The notes: a model not told the origin generated them from the letters alone. DNA of 64,000 nucleotides from Ignavibacteriales bacterium (GCA_026390595.1 JAPLFQ010000023.1:212826-276825), one strand, 5' to 3'. Positions 36,036-46,064 are shown, counted from the first letter of the stretch. Numbers and translations are program-made.

Positions 36036-38252
36036 CTAGAACTCCAGACTCAGTGTCGCAGTCGGGAACACCGGCAACATATCGACTTGCTGGCCGGTTT
36101 TTCTGTCGAAGTAGAACAAGTTCTTGTGATTGTAGGCATTGATGATGCTCACTCCGATGGATCCGGAGAACGGACGGGCAGTGAATCGATACGTCGCATT
36201 GACATCGAGCCGATGGTATGTCGGGAGCCGCGCCGCATTCTTGTCTCCAAGCCGGATGTACGGTCCGGGTGTTTCCGAAACCCAAGGCCCGCGAAAAATG
36301 TTCGTCAGCGCCAGGCGATCGTAGTACCCAATCGTTTGCGTATACGGAAGCCCGCTTCCGAATTGCCACCTCGCCCCCACCTCGAGTCCTTCAATGGGTC
36401 GATAGGTCACCAGGAGATTCAGCGTATGTCTCCGATCGTACCGGGGGTTGTAGGTGAAACCCCTTGTCGTAACCGAGGTCCAGGCCAGGCTGTAGGCCCC
36501 ATAGAGATCGATCGCATTCGTACCATACCGCAACAGCGTTTCGAATCCGTACGCCGCTCCAGTCCCGTTGATGTAGTCCGGATCCTGCGAATCGATCTTA
36601 TCCCGGTTATAGAGTACGAGCGACCTGTAGTCTTTGTAGTATCCCTGGAAACTCGCTGAGAAGTTTCGCAGGGGATTGCCCTCCAAGCCGACAACATAGT
36701 GGTCGGCCAGTTCGGGCTTCAACTGACCGGCAAGCTGGACCCATGTATCGAAGATCGAGATGATGTCGTCTTCGTTGTTGAGCGTGATCAGACTTTGAGT
36801 GAAGCGTCCGTACGACACTTTCCCCACCCAAGTCTGCCACAGCGGGTAACTGAGATTCAGCCGCGGCTGGACGACCTCGAAACCGGCGTCACGGCTCATG
36901 AGGCTTCCCAGATCAAGATTGACACCGAGATCAGCTTTCAGAAGCCCTGCCGTAAACTGGTACTGGGTCCAGACCGAGGCTTCCGCGAGATCGCTGTAGT
37001 AGTGTAGATGAACTCCCGCGTTGTTTACGAGCCAGTCTTCGAGCATTGGGAAATTGAACTCGAAACCGAAGAGAAACAGATCGTGATTGTCTGTATAGAG
37101 CGTCCCATTGACGCGGACGCCAGCTTCCCGGACACTTGCTGTGGATGACGAGATGTCGGGCGACGATTTCGCGTCCCGGGATCCCGTGAAACTGTTGCCG
37201 TACCCGACGACGTTGACATAGAGCCGGTCCTGGATCAGGCTTGATGCCACCAGTCCAAACGCGCTCGTCTTCCACGAATAGTCCGGTTCGTTCGGGTTTG
37301 AAGATCGCATCACATCACCGCTGGTGAACCACTCAACGCTGTATTTCCCCTGTCCCTCCCCATCCACCATCGTGAACTTCAGGAGCGCGTCGTAGAATGA
37401 AAGCGGGATATCCTTGTTCAGAAATTTGCCCAGAGTCTGGGAGAAGAGCGATTTCCTTCCACTGACCAGCCAGTTTGTGCCGCCCATGGAAGGGCCATTC
37501 AGCTCTAGCTTCGTGGAAAGAAAGTTGATGTTTCCCCGCCCGGAGATTTTCTTGGAGTCGCCGTCTCTCGTCGTCATGCTGACAACTGATGACAGCCTCC
37601 CCCCGTACTCCGCGGGAAAGGCACCCGTATAAACCTCGGTCGTCTTGATGAGGTCGGAATCAAAAATGCTGAAGATACCGAAAGCGTGGTACGGATTGAA
37701 GATCTTCATCCCGTCCAGGAGGATGAGATTCTGATCTCCCGCACCCCCGCGGACATAGAACTGAGACGTCACATCGCTCGTCGAGACGATTCCCGGCAGG
37801 ATGCCGATCGATCTGAAAACATCATCCTGGGCTGCCATCGGCACAGAACGGATGTCGCGCTGTTCGAGAATGTGCACGCTCGTGTGAATTTCTGTGAGCT
37901 CTTTCTTTCCCTTTCCCGTAACGTCCATACCCGACATTTCCACCGGCTTCGACGGAAGCTCAAAATTGACCGTCATCGACGCACCTGACCGGACGGTGAT
38001 CTCCTTCACCCGTGACTCATATCCAACAGAGCTCGCCGAAATCTGATACTGCCCGGGAGGGACACTGGTGATAAGATAAAAACCCTGGAGATTGGAGGAG
38101 GCGCCTTTGCTCGTATTCAACAGGAGGATATTCGCGAAAGGTATTCTCTCCCCCGTTGAACTGTCCGACACAATGCCTCGAATGTCCACGCCCTGGGCGA
38201 CGAGGAGACACGGAAACAGAAACAGAAGTGTAAGTTGGCGAAGTCTGTTCAA
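36036..38252 (-). CDS. TonB-dependent outer-membrane receptor with carboxypeptidase-regulatory N-terminus
   Basis: A 738-residue receptor. Signal peptide TLLFLFPCLLVAQ; a carboxypeptidase-D regulatory-like domain (about 22-110: VDIRGIVSDSSTGERIPFAN); then a plug domain (about 115-240) with FYVRGGAGDQNLILLDGM and AFPAEYGGRLSSVVSM; then a 22-strand barrel rich in aromatic alternation. The C-terminus ends ATLSLEF, a typical outer-membrane beta-signal with final Phe. It imports a ligand with energy from TonB-ExbBD. DUF4249 lipoproteins lie on both sides instead of a SusD protein, so the ligand is not obviously a polysaccharide. The ligand is unknown. Confidence 0.9.
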   Translation of the reverse strand: MNRLRQLTLLFLFPCLLVAQGVDIRGIVSDSSTGERIPFANILLLNTSKGASSNLQGFYLITSVPPGQYQISASSVGYESRVKEITVRSGASMTVNFELPSKPVEMSGMDVTGKGKKELTEIHTSVHILEQRDIRSVPMAAQDDVFRSIGILPGIVSTSDVTSQFYVRGGAGDQNLILLDGMKIFNPYHAFGIFSIFDSDLIKTTEVYTGAFPAEYGGRLSSVVSMTTRDGDSKKISGRGNINFLSTKLELNGPSMGGTNWLVSGRKSLFSQTLGKFLNKDIPLSFYDALLKFTMVDGEGQGKYSVEWFTSGDVMRSSNPNEPDYSWKTSAFGLVASSLIQDRLYVNVVGYGNSFTGSRDAKSSPDISSSTASVREAGVRVNGTLYTDNHDLFLFGFEFNFPMLEDWLVNNAGVHLHYYSDLAEASVWTQYQFTAGLLKADLGVNLDLGSLMSRDAGFEVVQPRLNLSYPLWQTWVGKVSYGRFTQSLITLNNEDDIISIFDTWVQLAGQLKPELADHYVVGLEGNPLRNFSASFQGYYKDYRSLVLYNRDKIDSQDPDYINGTGAAYGFETLLRYGTNAIDLYGAYSLAWTSVTTRGFTYNPRYDRRHTLNLLVTYRPIEGLEVGARWQFGSGLPYTQTIGYYDRLALTNIFRGPWVSETPGPYIRLGDKNAARLPTYHRLDVNATYRFTARPFSGSIGVSIINAYNHKNLFYFDRKTGQQVDMLPVFPTATLSLEF

Positions 38253-38379
38253 GACGCGTTTCCTGGTTGAGATTGCATGATGTAAACGGTGAGATACAGC
38301 GTCGGTGCTGTGTGAATGTGCAGCTAGTCGCTTGCAAAGTAAAAAAACGACTCAATTCAAAGTTCCAAAAGAATCCGCA

Positions 38380-39390
38380 TCACTTGTTCCCCCAGAAATT
38401 CGCCGGCAGAAGCTGCACGAGTGAATCAAGATTGTACCCTCCGATCAGCCCGAGGCTTCCGTTGACGGGCGAGGCGATTGATTCATCTAAACGAATCGAG
38501 TACGGGTCAAATGAGGGATGAACACTGGTATAGTACTGCACAAGGTTCTTGTCCCCCTGCAATATCACGAGCGTCACCCATTTGAAGATTACGCGGTTGG
38601 TGGGATATTTCGAATTGACCCAATAGACGATGGCCCGATAGTACCCGTTCTTGTAATTGAGCGCGATTCTCGACGTCGCCGGTGTTGCCGCGAGTTGCGG
38701 GTACACCGCGTGATCAAGAGTATAAAGCGTTGAATCTGCCGAGTTGAGCGGCACTTCCACGCGCTCACTAAACCACTGATTTCCTTTTTGTACGTCGTAG
38801 TACAACAGCAGACGGCTGAGGATCCCCTTGGCAGCAGGGGACAACCCGACTACGAACGATAGTTGAAAATCATTCGGATAATCGCGAGGAGTATTCAAGG
38901 CTTGCTCTACACCTTGTGACCTCGAGATCTGACTGCTTCCGGGAACTGTCACACTCGCAGATGCAAGGCCATATCTCCTGGATTGGATGACCATCTCGTA
39001 CGTCGCTTCACCAATTGGAGTGAAGTCTCTCAGCACAAACGAGCGGATTGGAAAATTGTACCGGCTTGTGTCCTGCCGTGGCAACAACGTATCAGCAAAG
39101 AAGTAACTGCCATTTGAAGCATTCAGGGCGACACGCACATCATCCAATGAATTGTCGGTGGTATGTGACAGCGGGTTGTAATCCGGAACAGAATAACTCT
39201 GCTGTACCAGGACATATTGGTTCTTGTGATCAGTCGAGAGGACAGAAAACACCACCATCCGCTTATCGAGTGGACCCTGAGGGTCGAAAGACTGATCGCA
39301 GCCGGAATTGAGAAAAACGCCGGCGACCAACATGAGAAGTCCCAACGTCAATAGTCTGATATTCTTCAACTGCAGAGAATTGCTGCTCAA
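38380..39390 (-). CDS. DUF4249-type outer-membrane lipoprotein (upstream of TonB receptor)
   Basis: A 336-residue lipoprotein. TTG 39390 is preceded by GAGGTG five nt away. The signal sequence (LLTLGLLMLVAGVFLNSGC) ends in a lipobox Cys followed by DQSFDPQGPLDKRMVVFSVLS, closely parallel to the opening of the protein at 34754-35719 (EKPFSPKG…KLAVFAILS). The two are paralogues that flank the receptor. It starts 24 nt after the type IX propeller gene and is followed 127 bp later by the receptor. Confidence 0.75.
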   Translation of the reverse strand: MSSNSLQLKNIRLLTLGLLMLVAGVFLNSGCDQSFDPQGPLDKRMVVFSVLSTDHKNQYVLVQQSYSVPDYNPLSHTTDNSLDDVRVALNASNGSYFFADTLLPRQDTSRYNFPIRSFVLRDFTPIGEATYEMVIQSRRYGLASASVTVPGSSQISRSQGVEQALNTPRDYPNDFQLSFVVGLSPAAKGILSRLLLYYDVQKGNQWFSERVEVPLNSADSTLYTLDHAVYPQLAATPATSRIALNYKNGYYRAIVYWVNSKYPTNRVIFKWVTLVILQGDKNLVQYYTSVHPSFDPYSIRLDESIASPVNGSLGLIGGYNLDSLVQLLPANFWGNK

Positions 39391-39414
39391 CGATTCACCT
39401 CACATCACCAGATC

Positions 39415-41613
39415 CTACCTCAAGTAAAGCATTTTTTTTGTTTCGATCGATCCGCCTGACATCAAGCGATAATAATACACGCTGCTTGGTATTCCAGCGC
39501 CATTCCACTTGACGGTGTAGGTTCCGGGCATCTTCATCTCATCCACCAGCACCGCAACCCTTCTGCCAAGTACATCATAGATCTCCAGATTCACATGACT
39601 GAGAGCAGTCAACTGATAGCTGATTGCAGTACCTGGATTAAACGGGTTTGGGTAATTCTGCTCAAGCAAAAAAGTCGGAGAGCTGCCCGTGCCATTCTCT
39701 TTTGCGACCGATACTACCGGAGGCGCGAATGTAGTCAGAATCATTCCTCCATCTCCGATCATGAATCCATGAAGCGGATCAATGAACGTTACAGCGTTTG
39801 CAGAGGCATCCCATGGCACATTCAGGCTCTCCCATGACAATCCTCCATCGAGCGATCGAAGGATGCACATGCTGTCACCGACGGCATAGGCAGTATAGTC
39901 CCCCGAAAAGGCAACCCCGCGCAATGCATTGAGCGTGCCACTTGGTTGTTGAGTCCATGAAACACCGCCATCTTCCGTTCGCAAGATTGTTCCTCTGTTG
40001 CCGACTGCAATTCCGAGGGTCCCTTTGTTGAAGGTGAGACTGTGCAGATAGGGAACTGAGCCAAACCCCGATACAGTTGACCATGATAGACCTCCATCTA
40101 TAGTTCGCATGATCGCCCCCGCCTCAGGATGATTGAGAACAACTCCCTCTTGATATCCACCGACCACGAGTGCTTCCTTCGGCGATCGAAATCGCACGCA
40201 GCTGAACTCTGGCCCCTCACCGAGCTTAGCGAACGACCAGGTAAGCCCCGCATCAGTGGTTCGCCAAATGAGGCTTTCTTGGAATCTGGTCCTGGGATCC
40301 CCGGGCAACCTGTTTGTGTCCTTCTTTCCAACAACCAGACCCAACGTCAAACTCGAGAATGCGATGCTCGAAATGGTGATGTCTGTGGGGAACACTCTCG
40401 GGAGCGTATCCAGGTACCAGGAATTGCCGCCGTTCCTTGTCCTCGGAAGGAATCTCCCGTAAATACTGCTACAGAGGACTGTATCCCGGTCTGCGATCCC
40501 AACAGCAAAGAGATGCGCGTCCACTTTGCTTTGCTGCTCATGCCATGACAGCCCCCCATCGGTTGTCTTCAGAATGCTGCCCAAATTTCCCACCATCATC
40601 CCAAGAGAATTGTCGTAAAACTGAATGCCGTACATGGGCATCCGCCGCCCCGGGGTTAAGAAACGCCATGTATCCCCACCATCGGTCGTTCTGTAGACTT
40701 CTCCAAAAGAACCGGCAATCGTTCCCACATTCGGGTTGGTGAATGAGATCGCCGCGAACCACGCGGTCGTGTATTTTCCGTGAGCATTCCAGGATTTTCC
40801 CCCGTCCGTTGTGCGCAGGACTGTGCCGTTGTCTGCCCCAATGGTGCCGATAGCGAAGTCCGAAGAAGCGACCGCCCGCAAGTGATCCCTAGTGCCACTT
40901 TGCTGTGCATTCCAAGTGACACCTCCATCTTCTGTCCGCAGGATTGTTCCAATCTCGCCGACAGCAGTGCCAACAGCGGAACTAAAGAATGATACGCCAT
41001 CCAATTCCACATCGACTCCGCTGTATTGGCGGTTCCAGCTCGCTCCTCCATTTGCGGTCCGAAGAATTGTCCCTCCGGCTCCCACGATTGTCCCCTCGTT
41101 AGCATTGAGGAAGTTCACGAAATTCAGGGTCGTGCTCGGAGCGCCGTATTGGAGAACCCAGTTGAACCCACCGTCCGTCGTCCGATAGATGGAGCCAGCG
41201 TCCCCCACAAGAGTCCCGGTCGTTGCGTTGATGAACGCAATGCTCAGGAGTCGGTTTGAAGTCCCGATCTTCAATTGTCTCCACGATACACCTCCATCGG
41301 TCGTCCGAAGAACTGTGCCCGCTGCACCGACCGCCATTCCGGTCGTCGAATTGATGAATGAGAGACCGTATAGCGTCACCGTGACTCCGGATCGAAGCAC
41401 TTGCCAGGTCGCTCCGGCATTAGTCGTCTTCATAATGGATCCCTGGTCTCCCGCGACGAAGATGAGATCCTGCGTGACGGTCTGAACCGCCCTGATGTGA
41501 CTGCCACGCGGCCGCGGGTTGTACCAGTACCAATCCTGCTGAGCCCAGCTTTCGGCGGCAACACCCAGAAACCCGAAGAGAAAAACTCTCCAACCCATTT
41601 TGCTCGCTCTCAT
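39415..41613 (-). CDS. Large secreted YCF48-type beta-propeller with type IX sorting domain
   Basis: A 732-residue exported protein. Signal peptide WRVFLFGFLGVAAESWAQ, then about 14 blade-like repeats of the form G-T-I/V-L-R-T-x-D-G-G-x-S/T-W, enough for two propellers. The last ~85 residues form a type IX sorting domain (NYPNPFNPGTAISYQL, LEIYDVLGRRVAVLV, SSVYYYRLMSGG, final KKMLYLR). It is the larger relative of the protein at 10294-11631. It begins 10 nt after a lipoprotein gene and ends 24 nt before a DUF4249 gene, so all three are probably one transcript. Role at the cell surface is unknown. Confidence 0.85.
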   Translation of the reverse strand: MRASKMGWRVFLFGFLGVAAESWAQQDWYWYNPRPRGSHIRAVQTVTQDLIFVAGDQGSIMKTTNAGATWQVLRSGVTVTLYGLSFINSTTGMAVGAAGTVLRTTDGGVSWRQLKIGTSNRLLSIAFINATTGTLVGDAGSIYRTTDGGFNWVLQYGAPSTTLNFVNFLNANEGTIVGAGGTILRTANGGASWNRQYSGVDVELDGVSFFSSAVGTAVGEIGTILRTEDGGVTWNAQQSGTRDHLRAVASSDFAIGTIGADNGTVLRTTDGGKSWNAHGKYTTAWFAAISFTNPNVGTIAGSFGEVYRTTDGGDTWRFLTPGRRMPMYGIQFYDNSLGMMVGNLGSILKTTDGGLSWHEQQSKVDAHLFAVGIADRDTVLCSSIYGRFLPRTRNGGNSWYLDTLPRVFPTDITISSIAFSSLTLGLVVGKKDTNRLPGDPRTRFQESLIWRTTDAGLTWSFAKLGEGPEFSCVRFRSPKEALVVGGYQEGVVLNHPEAGAIMRTIDGGLSWSTVSGFGSVPYLHSLTFNKGTLGIAVGNRGTILRTEDGGVSWTQQPSGTLNALRGVAFSGDYTAYAVGDSMCILRSLDGGLSWESLNVPWDASANAVTFIDPLHGFMIGDGGMILTTFAPPVVSVAKENGTGSSPTFLLEQNYPNPFNPGTAISYQLTALSHVNLEIYDVLGRRVAVLVDEMKMPGTYTVKWNGAGIPSSVYYYRLMSGGSIETKKMLYLR

Positions 41614-41623
41614 AGGCTTGCTT

Positions 41624-42736
41624 TCAATAATGTATAGTATACCTCAGCCTTGGTTTGTTGGCTGTTGCCTGCACAGAATAGAAACCGACGGGATATACGA
41701 ATCCTCCTCTGATTTCAACGACTGGACTTACACCCTGGACTTGCTGCCTGGCCAAGAGTACCTTAAGTCCGTCAGTTACAAGCACAGCGGAGTATTTTCC
41801 AGGCGCGGTGTTAACAACAGTGCCAGAAAAAAGGAGAGCACCAACACCTGGCTGATTGGCATATGTCAGTAAAAGGGAGGGGCTAAGCTCGATAACATAT
41901 GTTTGGACATCAAACGGAGCATACTCTTTGTCAGTGCAAAGCTCGAGAGCCCCCTCAACAAGAGTGACGCTGGGTTGATTCAGCAAGGGGGGAAATTGAA
42001 ACGTGAGAAAGATGTTGCGCTGGACGCCACCTACGTACATCCCCAGGCTGTCTACGCCGTTTGCTCTGAGATACACGCGGTCGTTGTTCGGCCACACTGG
42101 AAAGTACGAGTTGGGAAATACTTGATCCACATATTGGGTTGTCAACGCGTTTCCGGTTAGTACTGTATCCTTGGTCAGCGTCACATCGAACCTCTGTGTG
42201 CTGTCTCCTACTACCACGGGGGCAATCGATGGGTTGTAATCGGGGTGAGTGACCACGAGGGAATCAGACACTTGAGGGACGTTGAAGAACTGAAATCGCC
42301 CGGAAATATCCGTTACGTCGACATAAGTAGCGAGTTTTACGCGTGCGCCGGAGATCGGTCCGTCAACTGAATTGACGACGTACCCCGAGATGTTCATTCG
42401 CTTGAAATCCAAAAAGACGTTCATCGGCACATCTGCGTCCACATGGATTTTCTCCGAGTAATCCAGCAAACCCGATTTATGAGCGGTCAAAAGATGATCG
42501 CCGGCGGCAACGCCTCGTATGCTGTACGATCCGTCTGAAGCTGATGAGACATCTACCGCGCCGCACGACACGATCACCCCGGCAACCGGGTTAGTCGACC
42601 CTGCCAGATAACACTTCCCCGAGACCGTCCAGACGTCGACCAAAGAATCCGCCGGGCCCTCTTGCTTACATCCATTCATCCTAGAGAGGAGTATCAGCCA
42701 GGAGACAAAGAAGAGTATTTGCTTTCTCAAGCCCAA
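41624..42736 (-). CDS. Lipoprotein with carboxypeptidase-regulatory-like repeats
   Basis: A 370-residue protein. TTG 42736 has GAGGT about 7 nt upstream. The signal sequence (ILFFVSWLILLSRMNGC) ends at a Cys, so it is probably a lipoprotein. Two beta-sandwich carboxypeptidase-regulatory-like domains follow: about 38-110 (GKCYLAGSTNPVAGVIVSCG) and 112-190 (ISGYVVNSVDGPISGARVKL). The C-terminal half is not recognised. It is the first gene of the surface run; the type IX propeller gene follows 10 nt later. It may anchor or scaffold surface proteins, but this is a guess. Confidence 0.7.
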   Translation of the reverse strand: MGLRKQILFFVSWLILLSRMNGCKQEGPADSLVDVWTVSGKCYLAGSTNPVAGVIVSCGAVDVSSASDGSYSIRGVAAGDHLLTAHKSGLLDYSEKIHVDADVPMNVFLDFKRMNISGYVVNSVDGPISGARVKLATYVDVTDISGRFQFFNVPQVSDSLVVTHPDYNPSIAPVVVGDSTQRFDVTLTKDTVLTGNALTTQYVDQVFPNSYFPVWPNNDRVYLRANGVDSLGMYVGGVQRNIFLTFQFPPLLNQPSVTLVEGALELCTDKEYAPFDVQTYVIELSPSLLLTYANQPGVGALLFSGTVVNTAPGKYSAVLVTDGLKVLLARQQVQGVSPVVEIRGGFVYPVGFYSVQATANKPRLRYTIHY

Positions 42737-42890
42737 TCAATACCTCAAGTTATCTTCAATTGGATTCGACGTGCGAAATCAACGGATCAACATGATATTT
42801 CGCGTCAGCACAAAGCACCTGTGTGAGTTATCGCGATAGACACGATAGCATTTCCCATCTGGAAATATGCTCCGAGCTTCCCAAGACGAT

Positions 42891-43210
42891 CTATATCACA
42901 CCCGCGGCAGTTCCAAAGCTGACCAGCCCCCCGTTCAATGTGCCGGCGAAAAGGTGAGTTCCCATCGACACCAATGCATACACAAATAGGTTTGTTAATC
43001 CCGAGTTCCGGCCTTTCCAGCTATCCCTACGTCAGTCGATCGAAGGAATCCACCACCGAAGACACTGGCATATAGAGTTGTGTCATCGACAACTAACGCC
43101 GTGATGGAACCTCTGACCAATCCCGCATTCAAATGCTCCCAGTGTTGCCCACCGTCAGAAGACGTTGCCACCAAGGAACGAAATTCGTCCGCCATTATCA
43201 ATTCGCACAA
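42891..43210 (-). pseudogene. Remnant of a BNR/YCF48-type propeller gene
   Basis: Two neighbouring frames on the minus strand encode propeller-like blades: ATSSDGGQHWEHLNAGL…LYASVFGGGFLRSTD in one and ALVSMGTHLFAGTLNGG ending in a stop at 42891 in the other. They continue one another only through a frameshift around 43010-43030. There is no start, signal peptide or sorting domain. It is best read as the decayed C-terminal end of a secreted propeller gene related to those at 39415 and 10294. The 150 bp between this and the lipoprotein start at 42736 must hold the promoter of the surface locus; none is obvious. Confidence 0.6.
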
Positions 43211-43522
43211 ATACCGACAAGAGGGATTGGGAATACAGAAGGCAGAATGGAGAATTCAGAAGACAGAAGCCATGTTCGCGGTCAGCCGTCTTACGTCTCT
43301 CGTCTCACCAAATGGTTTCGAACGGTGCCGAAATGAATTTCGGGATACTGTCTTGGTCTTCCGTCTCATGTCTTGCGTCCTTCCAATCGGAACCAGCACC
43401 GCCCTCACTTCTCACTTCCTTGGAATTGAATCAGCCTTCACTTTCTCTCATTTTTCCTCTGGAATTTCCGCTCATTTTTTTGCATTTTTAGCAATTCGAT
43501 TCGATTTCTATGATCAACAACG
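43211..43522. other. Gene-free spacer with a solo element end
   Basis: This 312-bp stretch lies between the propeller remnant and glgP. It contains a run at 43231-43269 related to the ends of the S23-type element, and otherwise low-complexity, pyrimidine-rich sequence towards glgP. No gene or clear promoter seen. Confidence 0.5.
43231..43269. repeat. Solo copy of S23-element terminal sequence
   Basis: GAATACAGAAGGCAG matches 13 of 15 positions of the corresponding part of the terminal repeat at 27818-27832. It is followed by AGAATTCAGAAGACAGAAG, which also recurs (on the minus strand) at 26766-26785. Confidence 0.55.
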
Positions 43523-45646
43523 GTGATTCTATTGAGTAACGGTAGTCTCAAGACTTCTGCTGAACGCCTGCAATCTCTCGCACGCAATCTTTGGTGGACC
43601 TGGAACCCACAAGCCCAGGAGATTTTCCGGGAACTCTCCCCCCTGATCTGGGAACGATCAAACCACAGCGCAGTCGAAGTTCTTCACGAAGTCTCTCACA
43701 CCGAACTTGCCGCCCGTCTGCACGATCCGGATTTTCAGAAGAGAGTGCATCGGGTCCTCGAGGACTTCGAATCATACATGCAGACAAGCGATACGTGGAC
43801 TTCACATCAGGCCCATCGGCTGTCTCATCCTGTCGCCTACTTCAGCGCTGAGTTCGGGTTGCACGAATCACTTCCTATTTACTCAGGCGGACTCGGCATT
43901 CTCTCCGGCGATCATACCAAATCCGCAAGCGATCTCGGCATTCCCTTCATCGGTATAAGTCTCTACTACCGAAACGGCTATTTCCAGCAGCACATCGGTC
44001 CCGACGGATGGCAGCAGGAATCCTATCCCGTGTACGATCCGGTGCGCCTTCCGCTGGAGCTCGTGACCCGTGAAGAAGGGGGTCGACTGCTGAATTCAGT
44101 GGAGATCGGCCAAAGCACCGTTCATTTCCAGGCATGGCGGCTGCGTGTCGGACGCGCAACCATTTATCTTCTCGACACGAACCTTCCTGAGAATGACGAG
44201 CATTTCCAGGGACTCACCGGTCATGTCTATGGCGGCGATGTCAATACCCGGATCGGTCAGGAAATTGTTCTGGGGATCGGCGGCGTTCGGCTGCTGCGTT
44301 CGCTGGGGATCGAACCTTCGGTCTTCCATATGAACGAAGGACATTCAGCGTTCCTTACACTCGAGCTATTCCGCGAACAGGTGAAACAGGGAACAAGCAT
44401 CGAAGATGCCCGGAAGTCTGTTTCGTCCCGATGCATCTTTACAACTCACACCCCGGTGCCGGCGGGACACGACCGGTTCAACGCCGGGCTCATTCACCAC
44501 ACGCTCGACCGCTTCTGGAGTGATACGGGATTGACCGGCGAACAGCTGATGGCGTACGGGCGGATCAATCCGGACGATCCGCAGGAAATGTTTACGATGA
44601 CTGTGCTTGCCCTGAAGATGTCGCGTGCTGCAAACGGCGTGAGTGAACTTCACGGACAGGTGAGCCGGGAAATGTGGAAAGAGATGTATCCACTGAATCC
44701 GGTCGCTGAGGTTCCCATCGGCTACATTACGAACGGAATTCATACTCCAAGCTGGGCCACGGCCAAAGCTCATGAATTCTGGAACAAGCGGCTCGGTGTT
44801 GATTGGACTGCGAAGTTGATGGATCCTCATTATTGGAGCAAACTCGAAAACGGCGAGGTGGCAACCGATGGCGAGCTGTGGGCTCTCCGGTATGCGCTTC
44901 GAAGGGATCTTGTCGAGTTTGTACGTCTCAGGCTGCGGGCACTCCAGGGAAGAGGCGAGGGAGATGGTTTCGGTTCGATCGACAGGACGCTCTCACCTGA
45001 TGCCCTCACGATATGCTTTGCCAGACGATTTGCGACCTATAAGCGGGCTCCTCTGGTATTCCGACATCTGGAACAAATCATTGCACTCGCCAACGATTCG
45101 AATCGCCCCGTTCAGTTTGTTTTTGCCGGGAAAGCGCATCCCCGCGACAACGAGGGGAAACGCTTCATGCAATCCATTGTCGAAATGACTCGCCATCCTC
45201 AGTTGATTGGCAAGGTGGTCTTTGTTGAGAATTACGACATCAATGTCGCCCGGTATCTTGTTGCCGGCGCGGATGTATGGCTCAACACTCCCCGACGTCC
45301 CCTGGAAGCGAGCGGCACAAGCGGCCAAAAAACCGTGATCCATGGAGGCGTGAATCTCAGCATTCTGGACGGATGGTGGCAGGAGGGTTTCAAGGACACG
45401 AACGGATGGGCCATCGGCGACGGTAGTGCAGAGGCAGATCTCGAATTGCAGGACGAAAGGGATGCTGAGGATCTTCTTCAGACGCTCTCCGGGCAGATTG
45501 TTCCCGAATTCTACAGCCGCAATGCGGAGGGGGTTCCCGAGAGCTGGATCAAACGAATTCGGAGCTCCATGCGCAGTCTCATTCCTGTTTACAATACCGA
45601 TCGAATGGTTGCTGAATACTATACGAAGTACTACGCCAACCGATAG
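43523..45646 (+). CDS. glgP: Alpha-glucan (glycogen) phosphorylase, short form
   Basis: A 707-residue GT35 enzyme that releases glucose-1-phosphate from glycogen or maltodextrin. The N-terminal ~100 residues match the DUF3417 extension of the short bacterial/archaeal form (LARNLWWTWNPQAQEIF). The catalytic part has HSAFLTLELFR, THTPVPAGHDRF, RRFATYKRAPL and the PLP-binding region ASGTSGQK with Lys603, then NLSILDGWWQEG. The GTG at 43523 starts it; TTG at 43532 is an alternative, and no Shine-Dalgarno is seen for either. It is monocistronic as far as the sequence shows. Confidence 0.93.
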   Translation: MILLSNGSLKTSAERLQSLARNLWWTWNPQAQEIFRELSPLIWERSNHSAVEVLHEVSHTELAARLHDPDFQKRVHRVLEDFESYMQTSDTWTSHQAHRLSHPVAYFSAEFGLHESLPIYSGGLGILSGDHTKSASDLGIPFIGISLYYRNGYFQQHIGPDGWQQESYPVYDPVRLPLELVTREEGGRLLNSVEIGQSTVHFQAWRLRVGRATIYLLDTNLPENDEHFQGLTGHVYGGDVNTRIGQEIVLGIGGVRLLRSLGIEPSVFHMNEGHSAFLTLELFREQVKQGTSIEDARKSVSSRCIFTTHTPVPAGHDRFNAGLIHHTLDRFWSDTGLTGEQLMAYGRINPDDPQEMFTMTVLALKMSRAANGVSELHGQVSREMWKEMYPLNPVAEVPIGYITNGIHTPSWATAKAHEFWNKRLGVDWTAKLMDPHYWSKLENGEVATDGELWALRYALRRDLVEFVRLRLRALQGRGEGDGFGSIDRTLSPDALTICFARRFATYKRAPLVFRHLEQIIALANDSNRPVQFVFAGKAHPRDNEGKRFMQSIVEMTRHPQLIGKVVFVENYDINVARYLVAGADVWLNTPRRPLEASGTSGQKTVIHGGVNLSILDGWWQEGFKDTNGWAIGDGSAEADLELQDERDAEDLLQTLSGQIVPEFYSRNAEGVPESWIKRIRSSMRSLIPVYNTDRMVAEYYTKYYANR

Positions 45647-45695
45647 AAATTCCCGTGAATATTCTTCGCTAAATCATCCCTATTGGAAGCACAGG

Positions 45696-45848
45696 CTATA
45701 GGTGTTCCGACGGGACAGAGAGACCAGGAAGATCAGAGCAAGTGTTTTCGATTAGGTTTCGCTGATGGAACCATTCGATCCACCTTTCCGCAAGAATAAT
45801 TCCTGCTCCGAGAATGAGTTCTCCCGCCAGTATTGACATTCCGCTCAT
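45696..45848 (-). CDS. Possible small membrane protein
   Basis: A 50-residue frame with one hydrophobic stretch (SILAGELILGAGIILAERW) followed by an aromatic/basic segment and a polar tail. There is no clear ribosome binding site and I recognise no family. It may be real or chance. Confidence 0.2.
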   Translation of the reverse strand: MSGMSILAGELILGAGIILAERWIEWFHQRNLIENTCSDLPGLSVPSEHL

Positions 45849-45983
45849 CTGTGAATATCTTGACCTTGTATAATTTGGAAGCATCTCCAGTCCGCACGGA
45901 GGGGGTAAAGCAGTTCGGACAGGGGAGCCGTCGGGACGGATTGATACCCCCGCGATCTCTCCGTGAAGAATATTTCCAAAAGC

Positions 45984-46064
45984 GCCACCAAGTCGCGAAG
46001 ACACTAAGATCTGAGAGTACATCTTTTCTCTTTGTTTTCTTTGTGTCCTGGTGCCTTTGTGGCA
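45984..46064. repeat. Dispersed inverted-repeat element, CCACAAAG type
   Basis: The left arm GCCACCAAGTCGCGAAGACAC and the complement of the right arm, GCCACAAAGGCACCAGGACAC, agree at most positions. It is a diverged cousin of the CACGCAAAG elements at 21525 and 54537. Confidence 0.55.

Noticed and set aside
43510..43539. Ten-codon upstream frame overlapping the start of glgP
   Set aside because: It has no ribosome site and encodes nothing recognisable; overlap with a GTG start is not enough to claim translational control.
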